Source: Hippophae tibetana (Eukaryota > Streptophyta > Magnoliopsida > Rosales > Elaeagnaceae). Taken from it: DNA of 64,000 nucleotides. A program made the translations under genes and the position numbers. Below the pieces are notes generated by a model. The model saw nothing but the letters and a program-made list of their open reading frames with translations, was not told the DNA's origin and ran no database searches. Below, piece after piece: positions 1 to 12,181 of this stretch (its first letter is position 1; each line of letters opens with the position of its first letter). Location: positions 16,374,659 to 16,438,658 of the forward strand of contig CM072811.1 of NCBI GenBank assembly GCA_037013495.1, written 5' to 3'.

Positions 1-1330
1 GGCTTCTCACTAATGCATCATGTTAGAACCTGAAAAGACTTAACTAGCACACGACACACTACCACATAGGCTCCTTACCTATGAGAACTTTTACATCCTT
101 TCAATTACCTACCAAAACACAGCACACCACCATAACTCTAAACTTTACGAGCAAACATCATCTTAAGTACTCATAACTCAAGAATATGATTTTGCTCTCA
201 CAAATACTATTCATAAATATATAAAAAAAACACTTAAATTAATTGTAAAATGGAATGAGATACCCACTTTAACACTAAGAATAACTCCTTAAAAGAATGT
301 GGCTCTTCACTAGCCAGCTATACATTTTATCTCTCATCAAATTCACACGTAATCTCACATTTTTTTAAACTTAACCTGATGTTTGATAAATATAAGAAAG
401 ACTCCTCTTTAATGTCCTACATCATATAGATGGTGCCTATTTCCCAAACATGATACTTAGAAGGAAAATAGACCACAAATAGATCGAGGAAGTCAAGTGC
501 CAAATGGGTAGATTTTTCTCCCAATTCTAGACAAAAAAATAAAAAGGGTGAGAGGATTTTATAGAAAAAGTCTAGTGACCAACATTATAAAGGATAGACA
601 AAGACATTAAATAAAATAGAAATACCATATTTTACACATGGGAATGCCAACATCAAAACTACAAAACATAAAATTTTAACTATGTGGGTGTTTTCAGTAC
701 TAAACCTATAATAACTAATGTTATATAGAGGAAGAAAAAAATACTAAGCAAAATACAATAGATTCCATGTTTTGCAAACAAGAATGCCAAAAAAGACAGA
801 CATGAATTACAAGACTTACAGTTGTTATGGAGAAAATTTGGGTACTAATGCAATTATGATTTCAAGCTTGAATAATGTTGGTTTTGAACTTTCTTTTTCA
901 GTAAAAATATATTTTTTAAGAAAAAAATAGCGGTAGCAATTAGTATTGGGTAACAAAAAAATTTCCCAAAAAAAATCTTATGATGTTTAATAACTTAGTT
1001 ATAATAATGTAGAATAAGAAACATATATTTATAGCATGTGAGTAAATAGTTGGAACTTTCGGGCTTCCAAGCATTGTTTCCCAATGAACAATAATAAGAT
1101 TATTGGGAATTCTTGCAAATTCCAAGTTGATCAAAAATTGATTCAAGCTCTCCAACTAGAACCTATATGCACGATTAGTTAATTATTGAAGAATAATTTG
1201 TATCTCAAAACTGCCTTTTTCAAACTCTTTGGCTTTGGGTTGAATTTTGTTTTCACAAAATTCTCTCAATTGAGTGTTAAAAAAGTTTTTAAATTTTTCT
1301 TCAAGTGATCGGCCATAAGTGAAGAGGAGA
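1..1330. other. Unassigned AT-rich DNA
   Basis: A-rich sequence with only short open frames. I recognise no coding motif, LTR end or RNA gene here. It may be part of the element whose 3' region follows, but nothing in the sequence shows this. Confidence 0.4.
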
Positions 1331-3778
1331 GTGTGATTAAATAGTCTCTAATTTGGCTAAGAGTTGGTGTAAAACAAAACTTGTGTGTTTGTCTTTTTTT
1401 TTCTTGCTTCTTCTTCTGTGGCTTTTTATATGTGCATCATGCCATATGATTTCATCACATAGTGTAGAAGTATTAGGATTTTTCTTCTTATAGTCTTGTC
1501 ATTCACATGCCATATCAGATAAACTGCATTTTCTTTGTTTTACTAGGTTTTTGTCTCTTTTACCTTGTATGTCTTGTGTGGATCTTTGTTTGTCTCTTGT
1601 TCTTTAGTGACCAAATTTTACATACCCTTTCTTCCACATTTAGAGAAAACTGAGGTGTGTCTTTCAAGTTTGAGTACATAAGTGTTGTCTTCTCCTTTCT
1701 TTGTACTTGGTGCTTGTTTGGCTTTTTCATGTGCATGTATGTCATATAGATTGCTTACCTATCTTTAAGATTCTTTACTTGCATGTATTATTGTGGCTAG
1801 ACCCATATTTTAGTTGGAATTCCTAGTGTTTGGGTTGTTTACCTTATCTAAGCATGTCTCTTGTTTCTTTTGGTGGAATCTGAGTGTTCCTCACATGCTT
1901 AGATGTTTTAATACCATTCTGTAATTATTATTTCTCTTATAGGATGTTACTTTTGTTTTTCACTAGTTAGTTAGATCTTTTCTACTTTTAAATAGCTATG
2001 ATGTGAGTATTGCCAAGGTTCATTTTTGAGGTAACAATGTGTAGTTTTATCACTTATGATATCTTTGGAAGAAGCACTGTATTATTTGTCTCAATGATCT
2101 TTCTTGAGGCACATATTTTTGGCCTATGATCTCTTTTGAGACCATCTTTATTATCTCACTTATTTTTCAATTTTAATGCTTTTCGTGAGATAGATTATTT
2201 TTCTCTCTTACTAGTATGTATATCTTTTGTGAGGTTATGAGTTGTGTTACTCTTGACATGTTTAGTATGCTTCCCAGTTTCTTTATTGTATGTTTTCTAT
2301 TATGTGTGGACGTATATGTTTACACAGAATTTTGAGTGTGGGATTCACAACATTTTTATTAATTGACATGCATACATTTCGGAGGAGAGATGTGTATGAA
2401 ATATATGATTTCAAGAGGAGTGTTGTGTTTTTTTTTTGTATCCTTGGTTTTTGTAGTTATCATTTTTATGATTTGTTTTTATGCTTATATGTTCATGATG
2501 ATGCTTCTATATGTTCTATTCTTCTTGATATGATTGTGTACAAACCATGCACAAATATGATAGTTAGTATGACATGTTTGTATGCATAGTATGCATTCTC
2601 TTGTTTCACATGTCATCTTATACGTTTACTAGCATTCTTGTTATGTAGTACTTTATTTGTATGTTTGTTGCATGTAGTTGATTGAATGGTAGTTGTTGTT
2701 AGGATGCATCACATGTTTTCTTTGGTAAATTAGGATGTCTTTCCTTATTTGTGCGCATAGTATAGGGTGAGGTTACAAAATCAAATCTAACCAAGTTTCA
2801 TTGGGGGTAAGATACTTGAGACACCTGGAGTGTGTCAACTTGGAATGTAGTTGGACTCATGGTTAATTTCTTCTTACAAATTTCCCGACACATTTATGTG
2901 GCATTGGTTGATCACCCATCATGTTGATATTTTGTAAGCCCATTGTAAAGACCCTTATGCTTTCTCAAGCACACAGAGACATAGAGCTCTGTGTTATTTA
3001 TTTCATCATAGTGATGTTTTATGTTGGTGTATTTCTTGATCTATTTGTGCATTCAGTTTGTTATTAGTTGTACACTATTTTGTTTATTGCTTTGATATGT
3101 CTCTATTGGTTACATGAGTATTAGGATTATTACACGTATGTATACCTTCTTCCACTTATTTGGTGGTATTCCTTTCATTTTATGTGTCAAAAGGGAGGAG
3201 AAGTTTGTTTGCACAACTCATTTATTGCATTTCTTGTGTGCTATATAGGAGATGAATGTAGCTTACACTGTATTGTGTTACTTGTTATACAATCACTTAA
3301 GGAGGAGTATTGCATAAGTCTAATGGGAGTTTGCATCTCTTTGTTGAGTGTGCTTAGCTTATTATTACTAATCTATAATGGGGTGACTTGATGGTAGTTG
3401 TTAACTACACTATATGTCTACGTGGTTTCTTTTCATGAGTATGTATTGTTTCATGTGTAGGTACAGTTGCAACTACAAACAATATAACAAGGTTAATGTA
3501 AAGCTTAGTTGAACCTTGGAGCTTAGTTGGAGCTCAATAGATGATGAAAACATATATCATGGAATGGACTGATGGATGTGTTGATTCATCAAGATGGATG
3601 GAGCACAATAAGATGGAGTCATTAAATTTAGGTGTGCTAGGGTGTCTTGGTTGTGAGCTAGAGTTCATTCACAGAAAATAATTCCTTAGGTACATCTTAC
3701 ATAGATTTATTATGTTTAGATGCCATGTCTGTATTAGGGTTGTGCAATATTTTGTCATAGAAAGCCAAAAAGGGAGAT
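1331..3778 (+). mobile_element. Remnant of SIRE/Maximus-like 3' region
   Basis: T/G-rich, with no long open frame. The stretch from about 3080 to 3778 resembles 20900-21533 of the SIRE-like element further on: both have the words GTTTGCACAACT and GGAGCACAA in the same order and end in a purine-rich tract followed by TATAAG. This is the noncoding or env-like region between pol and the 3' LTR of such Copia elements. The upstream part (1331-2900) is assigned only by similar composition and continuity, so its left edge is uncertain. Confidence 0.45.
3767..3778 (+). other. Polypurine tract of SIRE-like remnant
   Basis: The purine run AAAAAGGGAGA lies directly before TATAAGCTC, the presumed start of a 3' LTR in which TG has become TA. 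The same arrangement is seen at about 21521-21534. Confidence 0.45.
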
Positions 3779-3986
3779 TATAAGCTCTTTCATTTTTGTG
3801 TTGGAATTCCAATGTGAAAAACACAATATCTGTATTTTATTTGATGTTTTGTTTGTCCTTTGTAAGGTTGGTTACGAGTGGTTTAGTTTCATTTAGGACA
3901 TAGTTTTGTATTTTTCTGTTACACATACTCATCTTCATAGATTGCATATAGTTTGCATTGTTTGGAGTTTGTTGGTGTGGTGTCTT
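3779..3986 (+). mobile_element. Start of SIRE-like 3' LTR, truncated
   Basis: Begins TATAAGCTC right after the polypurine tract and resembles the first 200 bases of the LTR at 21534. It is cut off at 3987 by a Gypsy LTR fragment. Confidence 0.4.
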
Positions 3987-4440
3987 ATGAATGCTCAAAA
4001 AGTACTAAAATTACCATGATTTTATGCACGTTAATTGATTAAAAAGATATATATTTATATGATTTTATCATATATTTATATAAATATGTCTTTTCGGAAT
4101 CACAGTTATTTTTATTATTTTTCAGGTATTTTTGCTTAAAAAAGTAACTTAAAGACTCAAAGAAAAATACTGGAGGCAATACATCACAAATATATTCATA
4201 AAGTAAATGAGGAAAAGTAAAAAAAATGGAAAAATTGGACAAAATGGGTTTAAAATGTCAAAAAGGAGGAAATCACGCACGCAGTTGCCCAGCAGCATAG
4301 GCCAACTCACGCAGCCACCTACCAGGGCCGAGTAGCATGCGCCACAATGCCCAAACGCACCCAGAAACGCATGCAGCACACACCGCAATGCCCAGCCACG
4401 CTAAGCAACACACATGCATCGCCCAGTCATGCCCGTTGGG
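3987..4440 (+). mobile_element. Gypsy LTR fragment, same family as solo LTR at 41189
   Basis: Bases 3987-4275 match 41192-41460 closely, from ATGCTCAAAAAG through AAAATGTCAAAAAGGAGG. From there to 4440 both copies carry a GC-rich stretch of repeated CGCACGCAG / GCCCAGC words typical of the U3 of this LTR family. The rest of the 1570-bp LTR is missing, so this is a 5' LTR fragment. Confidence 0.7.
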
Positions 4441-5999
4441 AACTTTGTTTATTGGTTGTATTGTCTCGTTGGAGAGTTGGCGTTGTTCTAGGTCTTGAAC
4501 TCTCTCAACATCTAAGAAATGAGGAAGTCATTAGTCCTAGACCAAATTGACATGTTGCAAGCTAATAGCATTGGAGAAGAGGAAATAGGAGAGAGAGAGA
4601 AAAAATAGCCATTTTATGTTAGAAGTATGTTGGAAAATCAACTTTCAAAAAGCTTTAAGCTTGTGAAAGAAGCAATAAAATTCTTTTATACAATTATCAA
4701 TCTTCCACAAGTATTGACTTTATGCACCATGCATTCAAGCACTTAAACTTCAATAACTAAAATTATTGGGCTTTGAACACAGATCTCCAACTCTACCTCT
4801 TCATATCACTCACTTATTTATCTTTTTCCATTCTTGTTTGATTAGATCAACATGTCAACTCAATCTAGTACTAAAAAATATTTTTCTCCAAAAAAAAGTC
4901 ATTCTTTTATTTCACTATTAAAGAGAGAAAATAAAACATATGTGTACTTTGTGTGAAAAATTAAAATTAAAACTATATATATATAATCAGATTTATGCTA
5001 TACAATTAAACCAAAAATCATTTTAAAAAAGATTTAATTAGTTGGTATTGGAAGATTTCATTGAAGACTATTTTTCAATAAAAAGTAATAATTGTTCATT
5101 GAAATATGTGTAGAGAAGATTGACCATGATTTGAGTTTGGAAAATGATTTTATTATTTATGTCTCAATATAATTAGCTATATGTTATGTTAGCAGGTGAT
5201 CCCATAGTACTTTATTATTCACATTCTCAATTTAACACTTAGTCTTGTATACAATACAACAACTTAGTCTTACATACAATACACCAACTTGATGTGATAC
5301 AAATCTCACCTAAAGAAGTGAGACTTGAAGATCAACATAGAGACCTTCACTAGAATCATTTTAAAACATGTTGAAAATTTAAAGAAAATGAGAACCTTGA
5401 CCTGCTATCTATAAAGTGATAGTAGCCAAAGACACCAAAAAGGTAGGACAGATACCACACTCAAGAATGTGGATAGATATGAATGAAAAGTTAAGAGTAA
5501 AAGCTACAAGATTACTATTGATAAGTTTAGTAAAGTTCTCAAAAGAACTAAAGGAAAAAATTATGGTAAAATATATTCAAAAGAAGTGTTAGACTTATAT
5601 AGCCAAAATAACTAGAGCAATATTGTTGAAATTACCAATAATATTGAATCCTAAATAATTTAGGTGCTTAAGACAAATAAGATATAAAAATTGGTCCATA
5701 ATAAAATAAAAAATAAGTAAAATTTTATTATGAAGAGAAACTTGTGCTCCACTCCTAGTTAAGCTTAATGAAATAACTTGTGCTTAACTCTTGTTCAATG
5801 CCCTAACCTTCCTTTATGCAGCCCATCCAATTACTTAAATGAGGTTGATTAATCCATAATATTCTTTTGAGCCCATCTTGATTTAAGTCTTCTTAAGTTC
5901 ATCTTGAGTTGCAAGGATCAGCCCTAGAAATACTTCTTTGAATCTTTTAACCTTCGTTCTTGTTATTAGTCCAATGGAAATTTCTAATAGATCTCTTAA
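4441..5999. other. Unassigned AT-rich DNA
   Basis: I see no gene or clear repeat end here. It is the target sequence on the left of the Gypsy element at 6005; its continuation lies at 11448 and onward. Confidence 0.4.
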
Positions 6000-6004
6000 T
6001 GGTG
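6000..6004. repeat. Target-site duplication TGGTG (left)
   Basis: TGGTG directly precedes the LTR start TGATAACTG and is repeated exactly at 11443-11447 after the other LTR. Confidence 0.85.
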
Positions 6005-7881
6005 TGATAACTGTATTTTATATAGTTATTTTTATCTATTTTATTAATTATAATTGCTATGATCTTGACATTTTTAGTTAATTTTAGTGCAATAAATTAA
6101 TATTTACTGTTTATTTGTTAAGAAATATATTTTAAATAAAATTAAATAATTAGAATCGAAAAAGTACTTAATTGCAAATTTATGTCTAAAAATATAATTT
6201 AAAATAAAAGAATCCTTAATTACAATGAATAAGAGTCTAAAATATAATTTGAAATAAAATCAGGTTTAATTGTAATTAACAAAAGTTTAAAAGTTAATTT
6301 AAATTAGAAAAAGGCTTAATTGCAATTAAAGAAAGTTAAAAAGTTAATTACAATTAAATTGGAGGGCTAAAATGCAATTAAGAAAACTTTAATTTTCTGT
6401 GCAAGAAAAGGAGGCCACACGCGACACCAACCGTTCGATCAAAAAATCAACGAATACAAAGAGGCGTGTGCATTACAAATGCAACAAAAGAGAGTGGATA
6501 TTGGTTTTCCGGATAACGCGGCTCGGTGCGTCGTGTGGGGCCCACCTGTCTCGCGTGCTCTAATCTCGTGCAGCGCAACCACATGCAATCTCTACCTCTA
6601 ACCATTTAGAGTCTCCCATGTGTCCCATTATTCCTTGCAGCTAATCAGGTGCTGGCATATGGCACATTTTGAATACGGAACCACGCATGCATTCCCAGTG
6701 GCTATCCCTCACATGTCTCGTCGCCGCTTATCCCGTGCGATGCATTTCTCGTGCGCCCGTTCCTTCCACCAATTAAAGGCTGCCATGTGTCCCACTATAT
6801 CTTGCAGCGAATCAGATCGTGACAGGTGGTAACATGTATTGAAAACAAAATCAAAAACGCGCAGCTTGTCTCCCACTCAGTTTAAAATAATGTTTTTAAT
6901 GTAACCATTTTTCTGCCACACGTTTTTTTTTAATTTTCGATGTAAAATATCTCCCGCGTGTCTTAAAAATTCATTTTTTTAGATGTATTTTCTAGCTATA
7001 AATAGGGCATTTATTGCTAAAAAATGAGGTTCCATTTTTGAAGTTTTTTTTAGTTTCGGTTTGGGGTTGGACTGTGGAACACGCAGAAGCTATTTTGGCT
7101 TCTGTTGTGCTCTGCGTGTGCCAAATATTTAGGAGCAGAAATGTTTTAATTTTCTTTGTATTCTTGAGCGAATATTCCTTACGTCTTGTAATTTAATTTT
7201 TTATAAATGAAGTAATTTAATTTTTCTAGGGTTGCATTTTATCTAAATTTATGAAGCTTTAATTTAATTATTTTTGAAAGATTTATAAGATTTTTAATTT
7301 TTTTATTCTATTTGTGCTTAATGCTTTTGATTATTGGAAAATTTATAAAATGATTTGTGGCACTTAAATAAACTTGGAAGATGCATTTTTGTGTATATTG
7401 CTCGTGTTTAGGGTAACGTGTATGATGAAAGGAAAGGAACATTCTTTATTGTATATGCAATTATTGGAGAACTTTAAACGTAATGAATCTTGGTTAATTT
7501 AATTCTCATAGGAATATAGTGAATTATTTTAGCAAGGTGTGTCTATTTGTTATCAGAAGAGACATATGGATAAAATTAGTAGTTCTCTATTGACAAATTA
7601 AATTTACTAAAAAAAATATAAATCAAGATAAAATAATATGATTCGAGTGGATTAATTTGGTGAAAAACTACAATCCTAGAGTTCTTTTATTTTGTTATAA
7701 AACTCTTTAGTTAACTTGTTCCAAATCAACGATTATTTTGGATAAAATAAGAGTGAAATCATTTTAGTACTTAACAAACTATAGTAACAAATCTCCGTGG
7801 GAACGATACTTTACTTATCAAATTTTATTACTTGTGACCGTGTATACTTGCACGTTTTATGTTCTCCTAAAAGAGACAAAA
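6005..7881 (+). repeat. 5' LTR of non-coding Gypsy element
   Basis: Starts TGATAACTG and ends near AAAAGAGACA, followed by an A run. It is the same sequence as 9509-11442 with small indels. The GC-richer block at 6410-6840 is the probable U3 promoter region. A TATA-like CTATAAATAG at about 6995 is shared with the other LTR. Confidence 0.9.
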
Positions 7882-7887
7882 AAAATT

Positions 7888-7905
7888 TGGCACCATTGCC
7901 GGGGA
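7888..7905 (+). other. Primer binding site, tRNA-Asp type
   Basis: TGGCACCATTGCCGGGGA follows the 5' LTR. It differs at two places from the complement of the plant tRNA-Asp(GUC) 3' end as I know it, and both changes are G to A, as expected from CpG decay. Confidence 0.8.
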
Positions 7906-9496
7906 TTTGTTTACTATTTTTATTGTTGATATTAATACCAATCAATCTGATTTTAATTCAAAAAAAAATTTATGCTTATTGTTGCTTGCTTAATTTATTT
8001 TCCAATTTTCTCGTAAGTTGAGATTTTGTTTGACACACAAATCTTAACTTACAAAAAGAAAAAAATTGAGAAGTCAAGCTGATGACTATAAATCAAGCGC
8101 TTCTTGGGAGGCAACCCATGTGTTTTATTTTTTATTTTCGCATGTATTAGTCTTTATATATTTTTTATGTTGTTATTTTATTTTCGTAGTTGCAAATTGG
8201 AAGAAATAAAGCTATTTTGAATTTTAACCACACAAACCAAACCAGAAAGTTTCTTTAAACCCATCTCATATGTTCTTTAACGTTTACACATTGAGGACAA
8301 TGTGTATATTAAGTTTGGGGGTGGTAGAGATATTTAACTTAATTGAAATATTTTCTGGATATTCTTGCTTGTGAAATTTTATTTGTTTGGTTGATTGAAG
8401 ATATTTTGCTTTGAAAGGTGATTTATTTTTATTTCTTCGATTTAAATGATGCATAGCTCCTTGAAAAATTTGAATATTGTTCAAGCGATGAATAATTTTT
8501 ACGTATGTTTCATTTTTACAAGAATAAATATTTATGAGCACTAGTCTTGATTTTTGAGTTGCTATGGTAATTTAGAAAAGGTTTATGTGAGTATGCAATT
8601 CGATTGATATTTGTGGTTTCACAGTTCTTAGAATTTGTTTGATTTTCTCTCTAGCCGAAATTCTAGATAACATTTAACTAAAAAAATGATTTAGGCCATC
8701 TTTGGATCGTTTGAGCCTTTCTATCTACCTTCACATGCTTTATCCGTAGTATACCCCTTTTGAGCTTCAAAGTTTATATATATATTTTTATCTCATTTAA
8801 AAAAGCCTACTAAATATATATATATATATATGTACAAATATATCATTTTTCTTATCTCACTAACATGTGACAATTGTTAGTAAATATTTTAAGATATATA
8901 AGGAAAAAAAAGGATACTGAAAAAAAACAGAAAAAAGGAAACAAGAAAAAAAATAGATTCTGAAAAAAAAAAGTAAAAAAACAGAAAAAATGATTATTGT
9001 ATGTGATGTTATATCCCAAATTGGGAAGTATTTATTGTGATGACAGATTGTATCTTGTTTCAATCCTAAAATGATGTGTTTAGGAAAATTTTTGAGCTAA
9101 ATATTATCCTTTATCCTACCTTTACCTAAGTCATACATTACAAGCTTAATAAAGTCCTATTGATTTTGTGTTTGTCTACATTAGTGGAGAGAGAAATGAA
9201 AAATAAACTTATGAGATTTGTGATTTCATTAAAAATTAATTGCGTTTTTATTTGTATAAACTTATCTAGATTGCATGTGATGAAATAGGAAAAGACTTTA
9301 CACACACACACTAAAAATTCATTGTGAAAACGTAATATACTTTTGAATTGATTTTAATGCTTAGATATAATTCTTTTATTTCTTTGAGTTATGTTATTTG
9401 AAATGACTAAAAAGAAATATTTTGAAAATCACTATTTTAAATGCAACTATCTTTGTTTTATTTCATTCCTTTTGCTCGAGTACTAGCAAAAAGTTA
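7906..9496 (+). other. Non-coding interior of Gypsy element
   Basis: No gag or pol domain in any frame. It contains the hairpin words TGGGAGGCAACCCA (8105-8118) and ACACATTG-AGGA-CAATGTGT (8286-8305), a PPT-like AAGTTTGGGGGTGG at 8311 and a very A-rich stretch at 8880-8990. The same landmarks in the same order are found in the two Athila-type elements of this window, so this is what remains of the region between integrase and the 3' LTR. Confidence 0.75.
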
Positions 9497-9508
9497 AGTT
9501 TGGAGGTG
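9493..9508 (+). other. Polypurine tract of non-coding Gypsy element
   Basis: AAGTTTGGAGGTG lies immediately before the 3' LTR start TGATAACTG and would prime plus-strand synthesis. Confidence 0.75.
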
Positions 9509-11442
9509 TGATAACTGTATTTTATATAGTTATTTTTATCTATTTTATTAATAATAATTGCTATGATCTTGACATTTTTAGTTAATTTTAGTGCAATAAA
9601 TTAATATTTACTGTTTATTTGTTAAGGAATATATTTTAAAGAAAATTAAATAATTTGAATCGAAAAACTACTTAATTGCAAATTTATGTCTAAAAATATA
9701 ATTTAAAATAAAAAAGTCCTTAATTACAATGAATAAAAGTCTAAAATATAATTTGAAATAAAATCGGGCTTAATTGTAATTAACAAAAGTTGAAAAGTTA
9801 ATTTAAATTAGAAAAAGGGCTTAATTTCAATTAAAGAAAGTTAAAAAGTTAATTTGAATTAAATTGGAGGGCTAAAATGAAATTAAGAAAAGTTTAATTT
9901 TCTGCGCAGGAAAAGAAGGCCACGCGCACCATCACCAAGGCGTGACACCAACCGTTCGATGAGGAAATCAACGGATACGATGAGGCGTGGATTGAAAATG
10001 CGACAAAAGAGAGTGGAAGCGGGTTTTCAAGATCATGCGGCTCGGTGCGCCATGTGAGGCCCACTAGCCGAGCAGGCCAACGTGTAGGGTGGGACACACA
10101 TGTCTCGCGTGCTCTTATCCCGTGCGGCTCAACCATGTGCAATCTATACCTCCAACCATTTAGAGTCTGCCATGTGTCCCACCATTCCTTGCATCCAATC
10201 AGGTGTTGACACGTGGCATGTTTCAGTGAACGCAACACGCGGAACCATGCACGCGTTCCCAGCGGCTGTCCCCCATATGTCTCGTCGCCGCTTATCCCGT
10301 GCGATGCATTTCACGTGCGTCCATTCATTCCACCAATTAAAGGTTGCCACGTGTCCCACTATATCTTGCAACAAATCAGATCGTGACACGTGGCAGCATG
10401 TATTGAAAACAAAATCAGAAACGCGCAACTTTTCTCCCACTCAGTTTAAAATAATGTTTTTAATGTAACCGTTTGTTTGCCACACATTTTTTTTTAATTT
10501 TCGATGTAAAATGTCTCTCGCGTGTCTTAAAAATGCATTTTTTAGATGTATTTTTCTACCTATAAATAGGGCATTTATTGCTAAAAAATGAGGTTCCATT
10601 TTTTATGTTTTTTTTTAGTTTCGGTTTGGGGTTGGACTGTGGAACACGCAGAAGCCATTTTTGGCTTTTGTTGTGTTCTGCTTGTGCCAAATATTTAGGA
10701 GCAAATTTTTTTTAATTTTCGTTGTGTTCTTGAGCGAATATTCCTTACGTGTTGTAATTTAATTTTTTATATATGAAGTAATTTAATTTTTCTAGGGTTG
10801 TATTTTATCTAAATTTATAAAGCTTTAATTTAATTATTTTTGAAAGATTTATAAGACTTTTAATTTGATTATTCTATTTGTGCTTAATGCTTTTAATTAT
10901 TGGAAAATTTATCAAATGATCTGTGGCACTTAAATAAACTTGGAAGAGACATTTTTGTGTATATTGCTCGTGTTTAGGGTAACATGTATGATGAAAGGAG
11001 AGGATCATTCTTTATTGTATGTGCAATTATTGGAGAACTTTGAACGTAATGAATCTTGGTGAATTTAATTCTCATAGGAATATAGTGAATTATTTTAGCA
11101 AGGTGTGTCTATTTGTTATCGGAGACATATAGATAAAATTAGCAGTTCTCTATTGACAAATTAAATTTACTAAAAAAATATAAATCAAGATAAAATAATA
11201 TGATTTGAGTGGATTAATTTGGTGAAAAACTAAAATCATAGAGTTCTTTTATTTTGTTATAAAACTCTTTAGTTAACTTGTTCCAAATCAACGATTATTT
11301 TGGATAAAATCAGAGTGAAATAATTTTAGTACTTAACAAACTATAGTAACAAATCTCTATGGAACGATACTTTACTTATCAAAATTTATTACTTGTGACC
11401 GTGTATACTTGCCCGTTTTATGTTCTCCTAAAAGAGACAACA
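9509..11442 (+). repeat. 3' LTR of non-coding Gypsy element
   Basis: Starts TGATAACTG and ends AGAGACAACA before TSD TGGTG. It is 57 bp longer than the 5' LTR because of small insertions near 9927 and 10070. It keeps four CACGTG hexamers (10210, 10312, 10348, 10387) and a TATA-like CTATAAATAG at about 10560. Confidence 0.9.
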
Positions 11443-11447
11443 TGGTG
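11443..11447. repeat. Target-site duplication TGGTG (right)
   Basis: Exact copy of bases 6000-6004. Confidence 0.85.
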
Positions 11448-11797
11448 CCCTTATATCCATGTCATATTGCATATAAGTTTATTTTTTCAGTAATGGTAAT
11501 CAATTGAAATAAAAATTAACATAAATTGGTATAGGAAGAAAATGGAATGTAAAATTCATTTTTTTTTGTTTACTAAAAACCTATAAGAAATTTGAATAAA
11601 AATATTAAATTAAATAAATGTGTTTTATAAAAATAATCATAAAATATATAAAAATATTAAAATAAGGAAATGTTTGGTAATTAGCAGGGCCGATCCAAGC
11701 CATGGTGGGGCCTTAGAGGAACTCGCTATAAGACCCTTGTTATATGACTTTTATATATTATATTTATTTTCTTTATTGAAATTTCAAATTATATATA
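11448..11797. other. AT-rich spacer
   Basis: Continuation of the target sequence interrupted by the Gypsy element. I see no gene or element end in it. Confidence 0.4.
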
Positions 11798-12090
11798 TGA
11801 TACAAGTAGAAATTTCAGAGAGGTAGGGGAAAGAAGAGAAGCTGAGAAAAAGAGGTAATTGTTAATTAATTCTTGTTATTCCTACTTCAAATACTATGGT
11901 TATATAATACCTTACATGTAACTAATTCCTGACATCCCTTAACAGAATCACAGTTCCTCTTCGTGTGTTGCCTGTGGTTGTTGGTGACAATGTGTGTTGC
12001 CTGCGTATTGTGCCGTTTGTGGTTCCCTCCCCCAGAGTCTCGGGCCCATGTGCTGTGCCAAGTAGCTAGAGAAAATTATGCTCATATCAT
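11798..12090 (-). repeat. 3' LTR of gene-capturing element
   Basis: The plus strand reads TGATACAAGTAG through GCTCATATCA, and bases 11798-12040 match 13443-13710 with scattered changes. It lacks a 24-base segment present in the other LTR near 13600 and differs in the last 40 bases before its end. Confidence 0.85.
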
Positions 12091-12108
12091 TCCATTCCCC
12101 CTTTAGAA
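12091..12108 (-). other. Polypurine tract of gene-capturing element
   Basis: On the minus strand AAAGGGGGAATGGAA directly precedes the 3' LTR start TGATATGAG. Confidence 0.75.
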
Positions 12109-12181
12109 TCCTTGTGCTCAAGGATAAAGTTGAGATATAACGGGGTGAGGTAGTCCTGAATAGACCTTGGAGCAAGCCCAT

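Larger units (their letters stand above)
6005..11442 (+). mobile_element. Complete non-coding Gypsy LTR retrotransposon (LARD-like)
   Basis: A 5.4-kb element bounded by two long LTRs (6005-7881 and 9509-11442), with a PBS after the first, a polypurine tract before the second and a perfect 5-bp TSD (TGGTG). The PBS resembles the complement of the tRNA-Asp 3' end, as used by Athila and Tat Gypsy lineages. The 1.6-kb interior has no gag or pol domain, so the element must have moved with proteins made by another copy. It shares two hairpin motifs and the PPT region with the Athila-type elements at 44431 and 58286-64000, which ties it to that lineage. Confidence 0.9.

Noticed and set aside
2290..2589. 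99-codon open frame rich in Phe, Leu and Cys
   Set aside because: T/G-rich noncoding 3' region of a SIRE-like element; no domain and no conservation with the related stretch at 20900.
4347..4550. Open frame over the GC-rich stretch
   Set aside because: Falls in the U3 of a Gypsy LTR fragment and runs into unrelated DNA.
9894..10468. Overlapping open frames of 98-122 codons on both strands in the 3' LTR
   Set aside because: They lie in the GC-richer U3 of a Gypsy LTR, where stop codons are rarer by composition; the 5' LTR copy does not keep them and no domain is visible.
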